Assembly: GCF_001659685.2 (NCBI RefSeq)
Contig: NZ_LXYE02000009.1
Coordinates: 1 to 64,000 of the forward strand
Length of the DNA stretch: 64,000 bases
Source of the DNA: Labilibacter marinus
GTDB taxonomy: Bacteria; Bacteroidota; Bacteroidia; Bacteroidales; Marinilabiliaceae
Reading direction: 5' to 3'
In this document: piece by piece, positions 27,437-36,457 of the stretch
How positions within the stretch are numbered: the first letter of the stretch is position 1
Layout of the letters: every line of letters starts with the position of its first letter
Notes under the pieces: model-generated
What the model was told of the DNA's origin: nothing
The model's database searches: none
Seen by the model: the letters and a program-made list of their open reading frames with translations, nothing else
Translations under genes and position numbers: made by a program

Positions 27437-28957
27437 ATGAGATTAAGAAGTGTCTTTATGCTCCTATTAGTAGGGAGTTTTATGATGATTAACTTAAATG
27501 CAGCAAAGCCTGTAAAACCAAATATTATTGTGGTTTATTTGGATGATTTAGGTTATGGAGATTTAAGTGCTTACGGAGCAACAGAGTTAAAAACGCCAAA
27601 CATGGATGTGTTGGCAAATGATGGTATTAAGTTTACCCAAGGTTATGCTACATCTGCAACTTGTACACCTAGTAGATATGGTATGTTAACAGGAGTTTAT
27701 CCATGGAGAAACGAAAAAGCTAGAATTCTTCCAGGTTCTGCACCCTTAATTATTTCTACTGAGCAAGAGACATTGCCGAAAATGTTAAAACGAGCAGGGT
27801 ATCAAACAGCCGTTATTGGTAAATGGCATTTAGGTTTAGGTGATGGAAACTTAGATTGGAACAAACATGTGGCTCCAGGTCCTAACGAAGTAGGTTTTGA
27901 TGAAGCTTATATTTTGGCTGCTACACAAGATCGTGTACCAACGGTATATATCGATAATGGAAAAATTGATGGTTTAGATCCGAAGGACCCTATTTTTGTG
28001 GATTATAAAAAGAACTTTGAAGGACAACCAACAGGAAAGGATAACCCTGAACTAACTACTATGAAGTGGCATCACGGACACAATTGTAGTATCGTAAATG
28101 GAATTCCTCGTATGGGTTATATGAAAGGTGGAGAGGCCGCTATTTGGACAGATATTGATATGGCTGACCACTTTTTAGCTAAAGTAAAAGACTACGTTGG
28201 TTCGCACAAAGAGAAGCCTTTCTTTTTGTATTATGCACTTCAACAACCTCACGTACCGCGTACTCCACACCCTCGATTTGTAGGAAAGTCTGGAATGGGA
28301 CCACGTGGAGATGTAATTTTAGAGGCCGATTGGTGTATTGGTGAATTTATGAAAACGCTAGAGAAAGAAGGTATTTTAGAGAATACTTTAATTGTTTTTT
28401 CAAGTGATAACGGACCTGTATTAAATGATGGCTATTATGATGATGCAATAGAAAAATTAGGAGATCATACTCCTGCAGGAGCTTTAAGAGGTGGAAAGTA
28501 CAGTATGTTTGAAGCTGGTCCACGTGTGCCATTTATGACTTATTGGAAAGGAACTATTAAACCAGGTGTTTCTGATGCTATGGTTTGTCAGGTAGATCTT
28601 TTAGCTTCTTTAGCAAAAATGGTTGGTGCTGAAGCTGAAAATAATGACAGTGAGGATGTTTTATCCGCTCTTTTAGGAAAGAGTAAAAAAGGTAGAACAA
28701 ACCTAATTATTGAAGCGAACGGTAAAACGGCTTATCGAAAAGGAGATTGGGCAATGATTCCTCCATATAAAGGAAGTCCAATGAGTTGGAAATCGGGTAA
28801 CGAAACGGCTATTGCTCCTGAATTTCAACTGTATAATTTAAAAGAAGATATTGGACAGAAGGATAATTTAGCGGAAAGCAACCCTAAGAAATTGAAAGAA
28901 ATGACTGAGGAGTTTGAAGCGATTCGTGGTAAAGGATATTCAACTTTAGTGAAGTAA
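27437..28957 (+). CDS. S1-family sulfatase, arylsulfatase-like (CTPSR)
   Basis: A 506-residue secreted sulfatase with signal peptide (ending NLNAA). Motifs: IIVVYLDDLGYGDLSAYG (metal site), C76-T-P-S-R with RYGMLTGVYPWR, GKWHLGLGDG, FFLYYALQQPHVPRTPH and FSSDNGPVLNDGYYDD (second metal site). It resembles classical arylsulfatases and family members used on sulfated hexoses. It has terminators on both sides, so it may be transcribed alone from the 261-bp upstream gap. Confidence 0.9.
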   Translation: MRLRSVFMLLLVGSFMMINLNAAKPVKPNIIVVYLDDLGYGDLSAYGATELKTPNMDVLANDGIKFTQGYATSATCTPSRYGMLTGVYPWRNEKARILPGSAPLIISTEQETLPKMLKRAGYQTAVIGKWHLGLGDGNLDWNKHVAPGPNEVGFDEAYILAATQDRVPTVYIDNGKIDGLDPKDPIFVDYKKNFEGQPTGKDNPELTTMKWHHGHNCSIVNGIPRMGYMKGGEAAIWTDIDMADHFLAKVKDYVGSHKEKPFFLYYALQQPHVPRTPHPRFVGKSGMGPRGDVILEADWCIGEFMKTLEKEGILENTLIVFSSDNGPVLNDGYYDDAIEKLGDHTPAGALRGGKYSMFEAGPRVPFMTYWKGTIKPGVSDAMVCQVDLLASLAKMVGAEAENNDSEDVLSALLGKSKKGRTNLIIEANGKTAYRKGDWAMIPPYKGSPMSWKSGNETAIAPEFQLYNLKEDIGQKDNLAESNPKKLKEMTEEFEAIRGKGYSTLVK

Positions 28958-29005
28958 GACTAATTTTTAAGAAGTCTAGTTGAAATAAAATTAGATAGTA
29001 TAAAA

Positions 29006-29043
29006 GCAGCCCCAGTAGTTTATTGCTGGGGTTGCTTGTTTTA
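29006..29043 (+). terminator. Terminator after the third sulfatase gene
   Basis: GCAGCCCCAG pairs with CTGGGGTTGC (one G-U), followed by TTGTTTT. It lies about 20 bp before the GH3 start codon, so it could also attenuate GH3. Confidence 0.75.
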
Positions 29044-29061
29044 TAATCAATTGTTTAAATA

Positions 29062-31416
29062 ATGAAAAATCATTTACTAATATTAATGGTGGTTTTTGCG
29101 TGTAACTTAGTGATACATGCGCAAAAAACTGTGAATAAACCCTATTCGAGTCCAGAGATAGACGCAAAGGTAGAAGCCTTAATGGCTGATATGACTTTGG
29201 ATGAAAAGCTTGCTCAGATAATGGGCACGCGTATCCGCGATATTATGGAGGATGGCAAAATATCCATCGAAAAATGTCGTGAGCATATCCCTCATGGAAT
29301 CGGTCATTTTTGTCAGTTTTCATCAGGACAAGAACTAGAGCCAGAAGATTTAAGAGATTTGGTGAGAGAGATTCAGCATTATTTAATGACGGATACAAGG
29401 TTAAAGATACCCGCTATTTTTCATGAAGAAGCGATTACTGGATTTGCGACCTTAGGCGCCACTACTTTTCCGCAACAAATTGGTGTAGGTTGTACCTGGA
29501 ATCCTGAATTAGTAGAGAAAAACACCAACTCGTCGGCTCAAAATATGAGAGCTGCAGGAGCTACATTTGCACTTTCACCTATGTTAGATTTAAGCCGTAC
29601 CGCCCACTTTAACCGTCATCAAGAAAGTTATGGAGAAGATGCTTATTTAACTTCTCGTATGGGAGTGGCTTTTGTTAAAGGATTACAAGGTGATGATTTT
29701 AGAACAGGTGTGGCTGCTACCGTAAAACACTTTGCGGGTTATGGTACCAAAAACAACAATTCAAAAATGTTGTACGAGGAATACTTGATGCCTCACGAGG
29801 CTTGTTTTAAAATAGCAGGTGCTAAAAGTGTTATGCCGTCCTATGGTGTTTACAAAGCATTACCTGTGGCAGCTAGTCCAACTATGCTCGACCAAGTGTT
29901 GCGCAGAGATGCAGGTTTCGATGGCTTAGTAGTGAGCGATTATGGTGCCATTAGTATGATTTATAAAAAATACAAAGTTGCTAAAGATAGTACCATGGCA
30001 GCAGCATTGGCTTTAAATGCAGGAATGGATGTTGAGCTATCTTCGCCAACTATGTTTCCTAAATTAAAAGAGGCTTTAAAACAAGGTGTGGTAACTGAAG
30101 AGCTTATAGATGGAGCTGTCAAACGTTCGTTAATAATGAAAGCTAAATTAGGTTTGCTAGATGAAACTCCAGTTATTGGAAAAGATGGAGATTTAGATTT
30201 TGACCCTCCTGCTTTTAGAAAACTAGCTTATGAAACCGCCTGTCAGTCTATTGTTTTGTTAGAAAACGATGGAATCCTTCCGCTTAAGGATGATGTGAAG
30301 AGAATTGCCATAGTCGGACCTAATGCCGCAACTGTTCATGGTTTACTGGGAGATTACACTTACCAAGGGATGCGTGCCTTTTGGAAACAAACGGAATTTG
30401 ATAAAAATAACCCTAAGTTGGTTACAGTATTAGAAGGCTTAAAAAACAGGGTGAGCAAAGATGTAGAGATATTACACGAAAGAGGATGTGACTGGAGTGC
30501 TCCATTGGAAGCGCAAATAGATAAAAGCGGATTTGGTGATAGTCGTATAGAAAAGCTTAAGCTGATGACTATTCAAGGTCTTCCTCAGCCAAATTTAGAA
30601 ACCGCCTTGAAAATATCTAAAGAAAGTGATGTGATTATTGCGGTAATGGGAGAAAACCTATCGCTAAACGGAGAAGGAAGGTGGCGAAAAGGAATACGTT
30701 TGCCAGGAGAACAAGAGGCTTTTGTTGAAAAATTAATTGAAACGGGCAAACCTGTTGTTTTGATAATGTTAAGTGGCCGCCAGCAAGTAATTAGTGATTT
30801 TTCGGATAAGTGTGCAGCTGTTGTTCAGGCATGGTTTCCAGGTGAGGAAGGAGGAAATGCAGTGGCTGATGTGCTATTAGGAAATGTAAATCCATCAGGT
30901 AAGCTTTGTGTTTCTTATCCGCGTACAGAAGAAAAAGTGGAGATTAACTATCAGGATGGTTCAAATGAGGAGCTGGTTCAATATCCTTTTGGTTATGGAA
31001 TGTCGTATACCAATTATATTTATAGTGATATAAAAATGCCTGCTAAAGTTAAGATTGGTGCGGATAGGTTTACGATTTCTTGCAAAATAAGCAATTCGGG
31101 TACAATGGATGGTACTGAGGTAGTTCAATTATATGTATCTCCCAAAAATGCTAACACAAGCATGAAACCGATTTTATTAAAAGGTTTTCAACGTGTTCAG
31201 TTAAAGGCAGGAGAATCAAAAAATATCAAATTTAACGTTTCGCCTCAGCAATTAGTTGAATATAAAAATGGACAATGGCTGATTGAAGCAGGAGATTATG
31301 CTTTTAAAATTGGAGCATCGTGTACCGATATCAGATTAACTGGTGATGTTATTTTGAAAGGAGATAATTTAATATTAGAAAATGGGCGAGAGGTATTCTT
31401 CTCCCAAAATGAATAA
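29062..31416 (+). CDS. Glycoside hydrolase family 3 exo-enzyme
   Basis: A 784-residue GH3 with signal peptide (ending VIHAQ). The N-terminal TIM barrel contains FHEEAITGF, LDLSRTAHFNRHQESYGED, VAATVKHFAGYG and the nucleophile D293 in GLVVSDYGAI. The alpha/beta sandwich domain follows from about 385 (QSIVLLENDGILPLKDD), and a fibronectin-III-like domain ends the protein (SNSGTMDGTEVVQLYVSP). The layout is that of beta-glucosidase/xylosidase-type GH3. In this PUL it may release a terminal beta-linked sugar; the sugar is not determined. It is the last PUL gene. Confidence 0.9.
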   Translation: MKNHLLILMVVFACNLVIHAQKTVNKPYSSPEIDAKVEALMADMTLDEKLAQIMGTRIRDIMEDGKISIEKCREHIPHGIGHFCQFSSGQELEPEDLRDLVREIQHYLMTDTRLKIPAIFHEEAITGFATLGATTFPQQIGVGCTWNPELVEKNTNSSAQNMRAAGATFALSPMLDLSRTAHFNRHQESYGEDAYLTSRMGVAFVKGLQGDDFRTGVAATVKHFAGYGTKNNNSKMLYEEYLMPHEACFKIAGAKSVMPSYGVYKALPVAASPTMLDQVLRRDAGFDGLVVSDYGAISMIYKKYKVAKDSTMAAALALNAGMDVELSSPTMFPKLKEALKQGVVTEELIDGAVKRSLIMKAKLGLLDETPVIGKDGDLDFDPPAFRKLAYETACQSIVLLENDGILPLKDDVKRIAIVGPNAATVHGLLGDYTYQGMRAFWKQTEFDKNNPKLVTVLEGLKNRVSKDVEILHERGCDWSAPLEAQIDKSGFGDSRIEKLKLMTIQGLPQPNLETALKISKESDVIIAVMGENLSLNGEGRWRKGIRLPGEQEAFVEKLIETGKPVVLIMLSGRQQVISDFSDKCAAVVQAWFPGEEGGNAVADVLLGNVNPSGKLCVSYPRTEEKVEINYQDGSNEELVQYPFGYGMSYTNYIYSDIKMPAKVKIGADRFTISCKISNSGTMDGTEVVQLYVSPKNANTSMKPILLKGFQRVQLKAGESKNIKFNVSPQQLVEYKNGQWLIEAGDYAFKIGASCTDIRLTGDVILKGDNLILENGREVFFSQNE

Positions 31417-31439
31417 GCGATAGCTTAATATACTAGAAT

Positions 31440-31480
31440 GATGCCCGATGTTACTTGATGTGATATCGGGCATTTTGTTT
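31440..31480 (+). terminator. Terminator closing the PUL
   Basis: ATGCCCGAT pairs with ATCGGGCAT, followed by TTTTGTTT. It lies 24 bp after the GH3 stop. Confidence 0.82.
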
Positions 31481-31670
31481 ATTATGCGATTTAAAAGGTT
31501 GATTGAAGATATATATCAAATGGAACCTCATTATGGTCATGAGTTTCTTTTCGTTGTTTCTTTTTTCAAGAATAGAAAGTCAGGATTTTAGGGATGAAAT
31601 CCCTGATGATTAGAAATGTGTAAAATGATACTTTTATCCCTCGATTGGAATTTATAACAAGTAGCCTCCC

Positions 31671-33314
31671 TTAAAATGGAATAGTAAAATAAAACTTAGC
31701 ACCTTGATTAATTTCTGATTCAACCCATATTTCTCCGCCCATAAGTTCTACGTGAGCTTTAGATATGGCTAAACCTAAACCAGTACCTCCTTCGTTGGCT
31801 CCGCTTTTAACTTTCCAAAAACGATTGAATATATTTTTATGATTCTCAGGTTTTATACCCAATCCGCTATCTTCTACTGTAAACTTTAGTTTTTTATCCG
31901 CTAGCTCACAAACTCCAAATCTCACATACCCATTTTCGGTGTTCTTAATAGCATTACTTATTAAGTTAGTTAATACCTGTTTTAGCTTTACTTCATCTAA
32001 AAATATTTCCTTGTTGGCATCTAAACCGTTAGCGTATGAAAGCTCAATGTTAGTACCTTTTACCCTTAAGTTAAACACCGATTGTAAACCCTCAAACATC
32101 TTAGATATATCTATTTTAGACTTAACTACCTCCACAAGCTTTGCTTCGAGTTTTGATATGTTGACTAAATCATTAATGATAGAAAGTAGCTGCTTCGAAT
32201 TATTTAAAACCAGTTCATGATATTTGTTTTGCTCTTCAAGGGTAAAACTACCCACCAGTAGTAATTCCGAAAAGCCTACAATACCATTCATGGGTGTTCT
32301 AATTTCGTGACTAATATTGGCTAGAAAAGCTGATTTTAAACGATCGCTTTCCTCGGCTTTCTCTTTGGCTTCAATAAGTAGTTTTTCGGTTTCTTTGCGT
32401 CTTTGTAATTCTTTTTTAAGTTCATTGGTACGTTTGTTTACCATTGTTTTTAATGCCCAAGTCCATAAACTAATTAGTAATACAAAGGATATTAGAATTG
32501 CAATGGCCAAGTAAAATACTTTATAGTCGCGCTCGGGTGTGAAACTAAGCCATTTATTTTGAATGAGTATACGCTCTTCTGAAGTGATACTCTCAATGGC
32601 TTTGTTTAAAATGGACAGTAAAATTGGAGCATTATTTCTAATAGCAATGCGCGCACCATTCTCACTCGGTTCAATAAAGGCAATTTTAAGATGACTGTAG
32701 CCCTCTGAAGAAAGAATATGATACAGTGGTGCTAAATCATCATAAATACCATCAATCTGTTTGGAAGATAATAGTTGAATACCTTCGTTGAGTGTTTTAA
32801 TGGGGATAGTAAGGTGCTTAGGTATCTTGCTTTCAAGAACTTTAAGGTGTTGACTTCCTTGTTTGGCAGCTATCCTTTGAAATTGTACATTTTCAAAATC
32901 TTGAATGTCATTATCCTTGTACGTTACAAGTGCCAGGGGATCTTTAAAAAAAGAATTACTGAAGTTGAGCTTGGCTTTTCTTTCGGCAAGAGGAGAAGCA
33001 TTTATTAAACCATCTACTTCATGGTTCATAGCTTTTTGTAGAGCCTCATTCCAATTTGAACCTTCTAAACGTATTTTTACGCCAATACGTTTTTCAATTA
33101 AGCGGACTAATTCAATATTTAAGCCTGTAAGTTTTCCTTCTTTATCCAGATAGTTTAAGGGAGCATATGAATTATCTACAGCCAATACTATTTGTTGGTG
33201 TTCATTAATCCATAATTGCTCTTCTTCTGTAAATGAAATTTGTTTGTCAGATAAGCCGCAGGAATAAGTGAATCCTACAAGAATAAAGCACCATAAAACA
33301 TACTTGTATTTCAT
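31671..33314 (-). CDS. Sensor histidine kinase with periplasmic SBP_bac_3 domain
   Basis: A 547-residue kinase, taking the ATG at 33314, because it gives a clean lipoprotein-like signal (MKYKYVLWCFILVGFTYSC). Residues about 25-250 form a solute-binding-protein family 3 domain (WINEHQQIVLAVDNSYAPLNYLDKEG, IDGIYDDLAPL). A membrane helix follows (VFYLAIAILISFVLLISLW), then HisKA with H336 in NISHEIRTPMNG, and HATPase_c (LISNAIKNTENG, GLGIKPENH, GGTGLGLAIS). No receiver domain is present. It probably senses an amino acid or similar small ligand. Its partner regulator is not adjacent. It is transcribed towards the PUL end. Confidence 0.88.
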   Translation of the reverse strand: MKYKYVLWCFILVGFTYSCGLSDKQISFTEEEQLWINEHQQIVLAVDNSYAPLNYLDKEGKLTGLNIELVRLIEKRIGVKIRLEGSNWNEALQKAMNHEVDGLINASPLAERKAKLNFSNSFFKDPLALVTYKDNDIQDFENVQFQRIAAKQGSQHLKVLESKIPKHLTIPIKTLNEGIQLLSSKQIDGIYDDLAPLYHILSSEGYSHLKIAFIEPSENGARIAIRNNAPILLSILNKAIESITSEERILIQNKWLSFTPERDYKVFYLAIAILISFVLLISLWTWALKTMVNKRTNELKKELQRRKETEKLLIEAKEKAEESDRLKSAFLANISHEIRTPMNGIVGFSELLLVGSFTLEEQNKYHELVLNNSKQLLSIINDLVNISKLEAKLVEVVKSKIDISKMFEGLQSVFNLRVKGTNIELSYANGLDANKEIFLDEVKLKQVLTNLISNAIKNTENGYVRFGVCELADKKLKFTVEDSGLGIKPENHKNIFNRFWKVKSGANEGGTGLGLAISKAHVELMGGEIWVESEINQGAKFYFTIPF

Positions 33315-33415
33315 TAACCCATCTCTCATAAAGTTGCATTCCTATTATTTAAGTATACAACATACCAATAAAAAAGCAATTATAAAAGGCTAATGAGTAA
33401 TGCTTTACTTTTATT

Positions 33416-33805
33416 TTATGAATGAACCTTTATTAATTGTATATCAAAAATAAGGACAGAACCTCCCGGTATAGAACCGTAATCGGTATCTCCATAGGCC
33501 AAATGAGCAGGAACAAATAGTATGCCTTCGCTTCCTTCATTAAAATGTTGAATGCCTTCTGTCCATCCAGGAATTACATCTTGCAAATTAATTTCAAGCT
33601 TTGTGTTTTGGTCAAAAATATCACCATTACACAGGTAGCCAATATAAGCTATCGATATATTTGATTTTTCGTTGGGTTGTTTTCCTTCTCCAATTGCACT
33701 GAGGTGGTAATATAAACCAGTATCAGTACATTCGGCGGATAAGTTGTGTTGGGCTAAATATGCTTTTATTTCCTCTTCGTTTTGATGTTTAAATTTTGGT
33801 TTCAT
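33416..33805 (-). CDS. FKBP-type peptidyl-prolyl isomerase
   Basis: A 129-residue single-domain FKBP. Motifs: ISIAYIGYLCNGDIFDQN, INLQDVIPGWTEGIQHFNEGSEGILFVPAHLAYG and GSIPGGSVLIFDIQLI, all matching the FKBP active-site pattern. It has no signal peptide, so it is probably cytosolic, unlike the larger secreted FKBPs common in this phylum. It accelerates proline isomerisation during folding. Confidence 0.9.
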   Translation of the reverse strand: MKPKFKHQNEEEIKAYLAQHNLSAECTDTGLYYHLSAIGEGKQPNEKSNISIAYIGYLCNGDIFDQNTKLEINLQDVIPGWTEGIQHFNEGSEGILFVPAHLAYGDTDYGSIPGGSVLIFDIQLIKVHS

Positions 33806-33901
33806 TGATTACGCTGGTTTTTAGTCTTGAGTCAATAGCTTTATTGCTAGGTTTTTAAATTGAATTTTTTGAAAGATGTATTTTGTTGGATGTCTGCAAA
33901 G

Positions 33902-34705
33902 TTAAAACGCTACTGGAATCTTTTTATCCAACCAACGCATGGCTTTGTATAATTTGTCACCTAAAATTTCCTGTTGAATTTCCTTTGATTTCTCTTCGCA
34001 TAAAGGATATGGGGTTCCGTTTTTATAATATGAAAAATCAAAACCTCGCTTATTAAATTGTGATATACTGATGCTAATGGCAAACACAAAAATTAGTATG
34101 CTGCTTATACGAGCAATATTTCTATGTTTAGATTTAAGAAAAAGAAGAGCTATGTTGATACAAACTGTTGAGAAAATAATTAAAAATACATCATAATTAT
34201 TCCACCACCAGGTACTTCCAGTTCCTCCAGAATAATTGGCCGAAGGCCACCAAAAAGCCACACCTCCCCAACTACCTCCTGGAGTGGGCATATCTTGAAA
34301 TATATGAATAAGAAAACCTCCCATAAAAACGAGCATATACGGTAGTGTATAATATATCTTTTCTCTAGTAGTTGTTGCAGTTATTTTTAAATAATTTTTA
34401 AAATAGATGCCAAGACCTATGAGCGTAGAAAATAATAGAGCTGCCAATAGAGAATGAAAGAAAGCATGATGCGAATACCATAACTGGGCACTGAATATTT
34501 CTCGGCCAGGTATAACTAAGTTAAACCATTTACCAAACGTACCATCGAAACCCGACCACATAGAAATGGCATCAACATCAGGGAATGCTCCAGCTATACC
34601 TCCCAATGCTATTAGACCGGCTTTTTTGGAAAAGGAACCATTAACTTGATTTGCTATAAGTGCACCTACTGCTACTCCTGATAGCGTATGAGAGAGAATA
34701 TCCAT
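33902..34705 (-). CDS. YdjM-like (DUF457) inner-membrane protein
   Basis: A 267-residue membrane protein with several helices. The start MDILSHTLSGVAVGALIA and the downstream GGIAGAFPDVDAIS and WYSHHAFFHSLLAALLFS match the YdjM/DUF457 family, annotated as membrane-bound metal-dependent hydrolases on the basis of conserved His and Asp residues (H6, the PDVD Asp, SHH). The substrate is unknown for the family. It stands alone in its orientation. Confidence 0.8.
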   Translation of the reverse strand: MDILSHTLSGVAVGALIANQVNGSFSKKAGLIALGGIAGAFPDVDAISMWSGFDGTFGKWFNLVIPGREIFSAQLWYSHHAFFHSLLAALLFSTLIGLGIYFKNYLKITATTTREKIYYTLPYMLVFMGGFLIHIFQDMPTPGGSWGGVAFWWPSANYSGGTGSTWWWNNYDVFLIIFSTVCINIALLFLKSKHRNIARISSILIFVFAISISISQFNKRGFDFSYYKNGTPYPLCEEKSKEIQQEILGDKLYKAMRWLDKKIPVAF

Positions 34706-34976
34706 GTTAAAACCTGATCTTATTATCGTAAATTAAATTGTAAAAATAAGCTGCTATGATTAAAAACAACAATTTGCTAAAAAGAGTTTAGGTTTTAACG
34801 GCATATAGTTGGAATGAATTATTGTATTCAAGTGTTTGTAAAAGCGAGAGTTAGGTCCATTGTAAATAAAGACCAATTTTTTTGTTGGTAAGTAAATGGC
34901 AAAACAGGACTATTTAATGCTCGAATTCTACTAAAAAATGCTTTTTTTGTGCTTCAGAATATTTAATAATATAATT

Positions 34977-35492
34977 ATGATTGGAAAATATATACGATTG
35001 ATTATTGCCGTTGTTATATGTGCAGGATCCGTATTTCTTTTTATGGAAGGCTTTATTGGATGGGGCGTGACTGCTTCTATTATTTCAGCCTTATTTGTTT
35101 TATTTCATTTTAAAAATGAAGCCAACCTTATGGCCTTCTTTTTTGTACGAAAAAATAAGTTTGCAAAAGCAGAGGCTATTTTGGCAACAGTAAAAAAGCC
35201 TGAGAATTTGATTAAAAGTCAGGAAGCATACTATTATTTCTTAACTGGATTGATAGAAGGGCAAAAGCACCAAAATTCTAAAGCAGAAAAAAGTTTAAAG
35301 AAAGCCTTAAAAACTGGTTTAAGAACAAATAGTGATCAAGCAATGGCTAAACTAAATTTGTCGGGTATATATTTATCTCAGCGAAATAAAAAGTTAGCCA
35401 CGTATTATCTAAAAGAAACCAAGAAGTTAGATAAACGAAAAATGATGACTGCTCAAATCAAGGAAATAGAAGGTATGATGAAACGTATATAA
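34977..35492 (+). CDS. Small membrane protein with TPR-like repeats
   Basis: A 171-residue protein, starting at ATG 34977. The open frame extends 39 bp upstream, but this start gives a compact N-terminus (MIGKYIRLIIAVVICAGSVFLF). Two membrane helices (about 7-25 and 29-45) precede a soluble helical region with TPR-like pairs (YYYFLTGLIEGQKHQNSKAEKSLKKALKTG, AMAKLNLSGIYLSQRNKKLATYYLKE). The helices probably anchor a cytoplasmic protein-interaction domain. I do not recognise a specific function. A terminator follows. Confidence 0.75.
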   Translation: MIGKYIRLIIAVVICAGSVFLFMEGFIGWGVTASIISALFVLFHFKNEANLMAFFFVRKNKFAKAEAILATVKKPENLIKSQEAYYYFLTGLIEGQKHQNSKAEKSLKKALKTGLRTNSDQAMAKLNLSGIYLSQRNKKLATYYLKETKKLDKRKMMTAQIKEIEGMMKRI

Positions 35493-35520
35493 GCACGTTT
35501 CAAATATTATAAAACATAAC

Positions 35521-35552
35521 AAGCCTCTTTGATTTAATCATGGAGGCTTTTT
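35521..35552 (+). terminator. Terminator after the TPR-like membrane protein gene
   Basis: AAGCCTC pairs with GAGGCTT, with a second inner pairing GATT/AATC, followed by six T. Confidence 0.82.
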
Positions 35553-35638
35553 TGTTTCAGGTTGTTGCATGTTTTGAAAAGTTTAATTTCATATTAAACA
35601 AATAATGGCATCAAGCTGTATCATTAATAAAAGACAAA

Positions 35639-36232
35639 ATGATGTTTACGAAACAATACGAACAAGCTATAGCGTTAATAGATAAGGCATATCAAGAAAA
35701 TACTGAGTTAGTCTCGGTTGATGGAGTAGAATATCCTAAGGAGTTTCTATATGCTAAACGAATGATTGCAGCACTCGAAGCATTTCAAAAAGATGCATCC
35801 GAAGAGGTTTATTTAGCAGCAAGGTGTCAGCATTTATTCAGGTGGGAAATTCCTAGAAACACTTACCCAATGGATAGAAAAGGATACCATCAATGGCGAA
35901 CTTACCTATATACTTATCAAGCCAATAAAACGGAAGATATTTTAAACGAAGTAGCTTACAACGCAGATTCAATAGGTATCATTAAGGATATGATTGAAAA
36001 GAAGAATCTTAAAAGTAGTACAGATAGTCAATTGTTGGAAGATGTGGTATGCGTGGTGTTTTTAGAGTTTTATTTAGATGATTTTATAGCGAAGCATAAA
36101 GAGGATAAGGAGAAGTTAAAAAGAATTATTAAAAATACTTGGCTTAAAATGTCGGATCAGGGGCACCAAGCTGCATTGAAAATAAGCTTTAAGGAAGATG
36201 TTAAAAGCTTGGTTTTAGAAGCGGTTAGTTAG
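35639..36232 (+). CDS. DUF4202 family protein
   Basis: A 197-residue cytosolic protein. The pattern YAKRMIAALEAFQKDASEEVYLAARCQHLFRWEIPR and YHQWRTYLYTYQA, with a late VVCVVFLEFYLDDFIAKH, matches DUF4202. It is all helical, with His/Arg motifs that recall HD-domain hydrolases. No biochemical role is known to me. A second in-frame ATG lies 3 bp downstream and could be the true start. Confidence 0.78.
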   Translation: MMFTKQYEQAIALIDKAYQENTELVSVDGVEYPKEFLYAKRMIAALEAFQKDASEEVYLAARCQHLFRWEIPRNTYPMDRKGYHQWRTYLYTYQANKTEDILNEVAYNADSIGIIKDMIEKKNLKSSTDSQLLEDVVCVVFLEFYLDDFIAKHKEDKEKLKRIIKNTWLKMSDQGHQAALKISFKEDVKSLVLEAVS

Positions 36233-36236
36233 TTGA

Positions 36237-36376
36237 TATCTTAGTAGCTATAAGAACCATCTAGAAATTAATTGGCAAGGTAATTTAGAGCTAGCTAATG
36301 AAGCTAACCCTATTGGAGCATTGTCATGGATAATGGGGCATTGGGGTTTTGTAGCAATGTTACTTTGTATTATCTA
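36237..36376 (+). pseudogene. Possible remnant of a membrane-protein gene
   Basis: An open frame of 46 codons without a usable start translates to protein-like sequence with three Trp and a hydrophobic end (NWQGNLELANEANP, then GALSWIMGHWGFVAMLL), stopping at TAA 36374-36376. It begins right after a stop, 5 bp past the DUF4202 gene. Its composition looks coding, but length and lack of start leave chance open. Confidence 0.28.
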
Positions 36377-36457
36377 ATGCCACTTTATATTTTGTGTTTG
36401 AGCAGTGCATTTTAACACCAATAACTAAAACCTAATTACAAATAATCAATTTTATAT

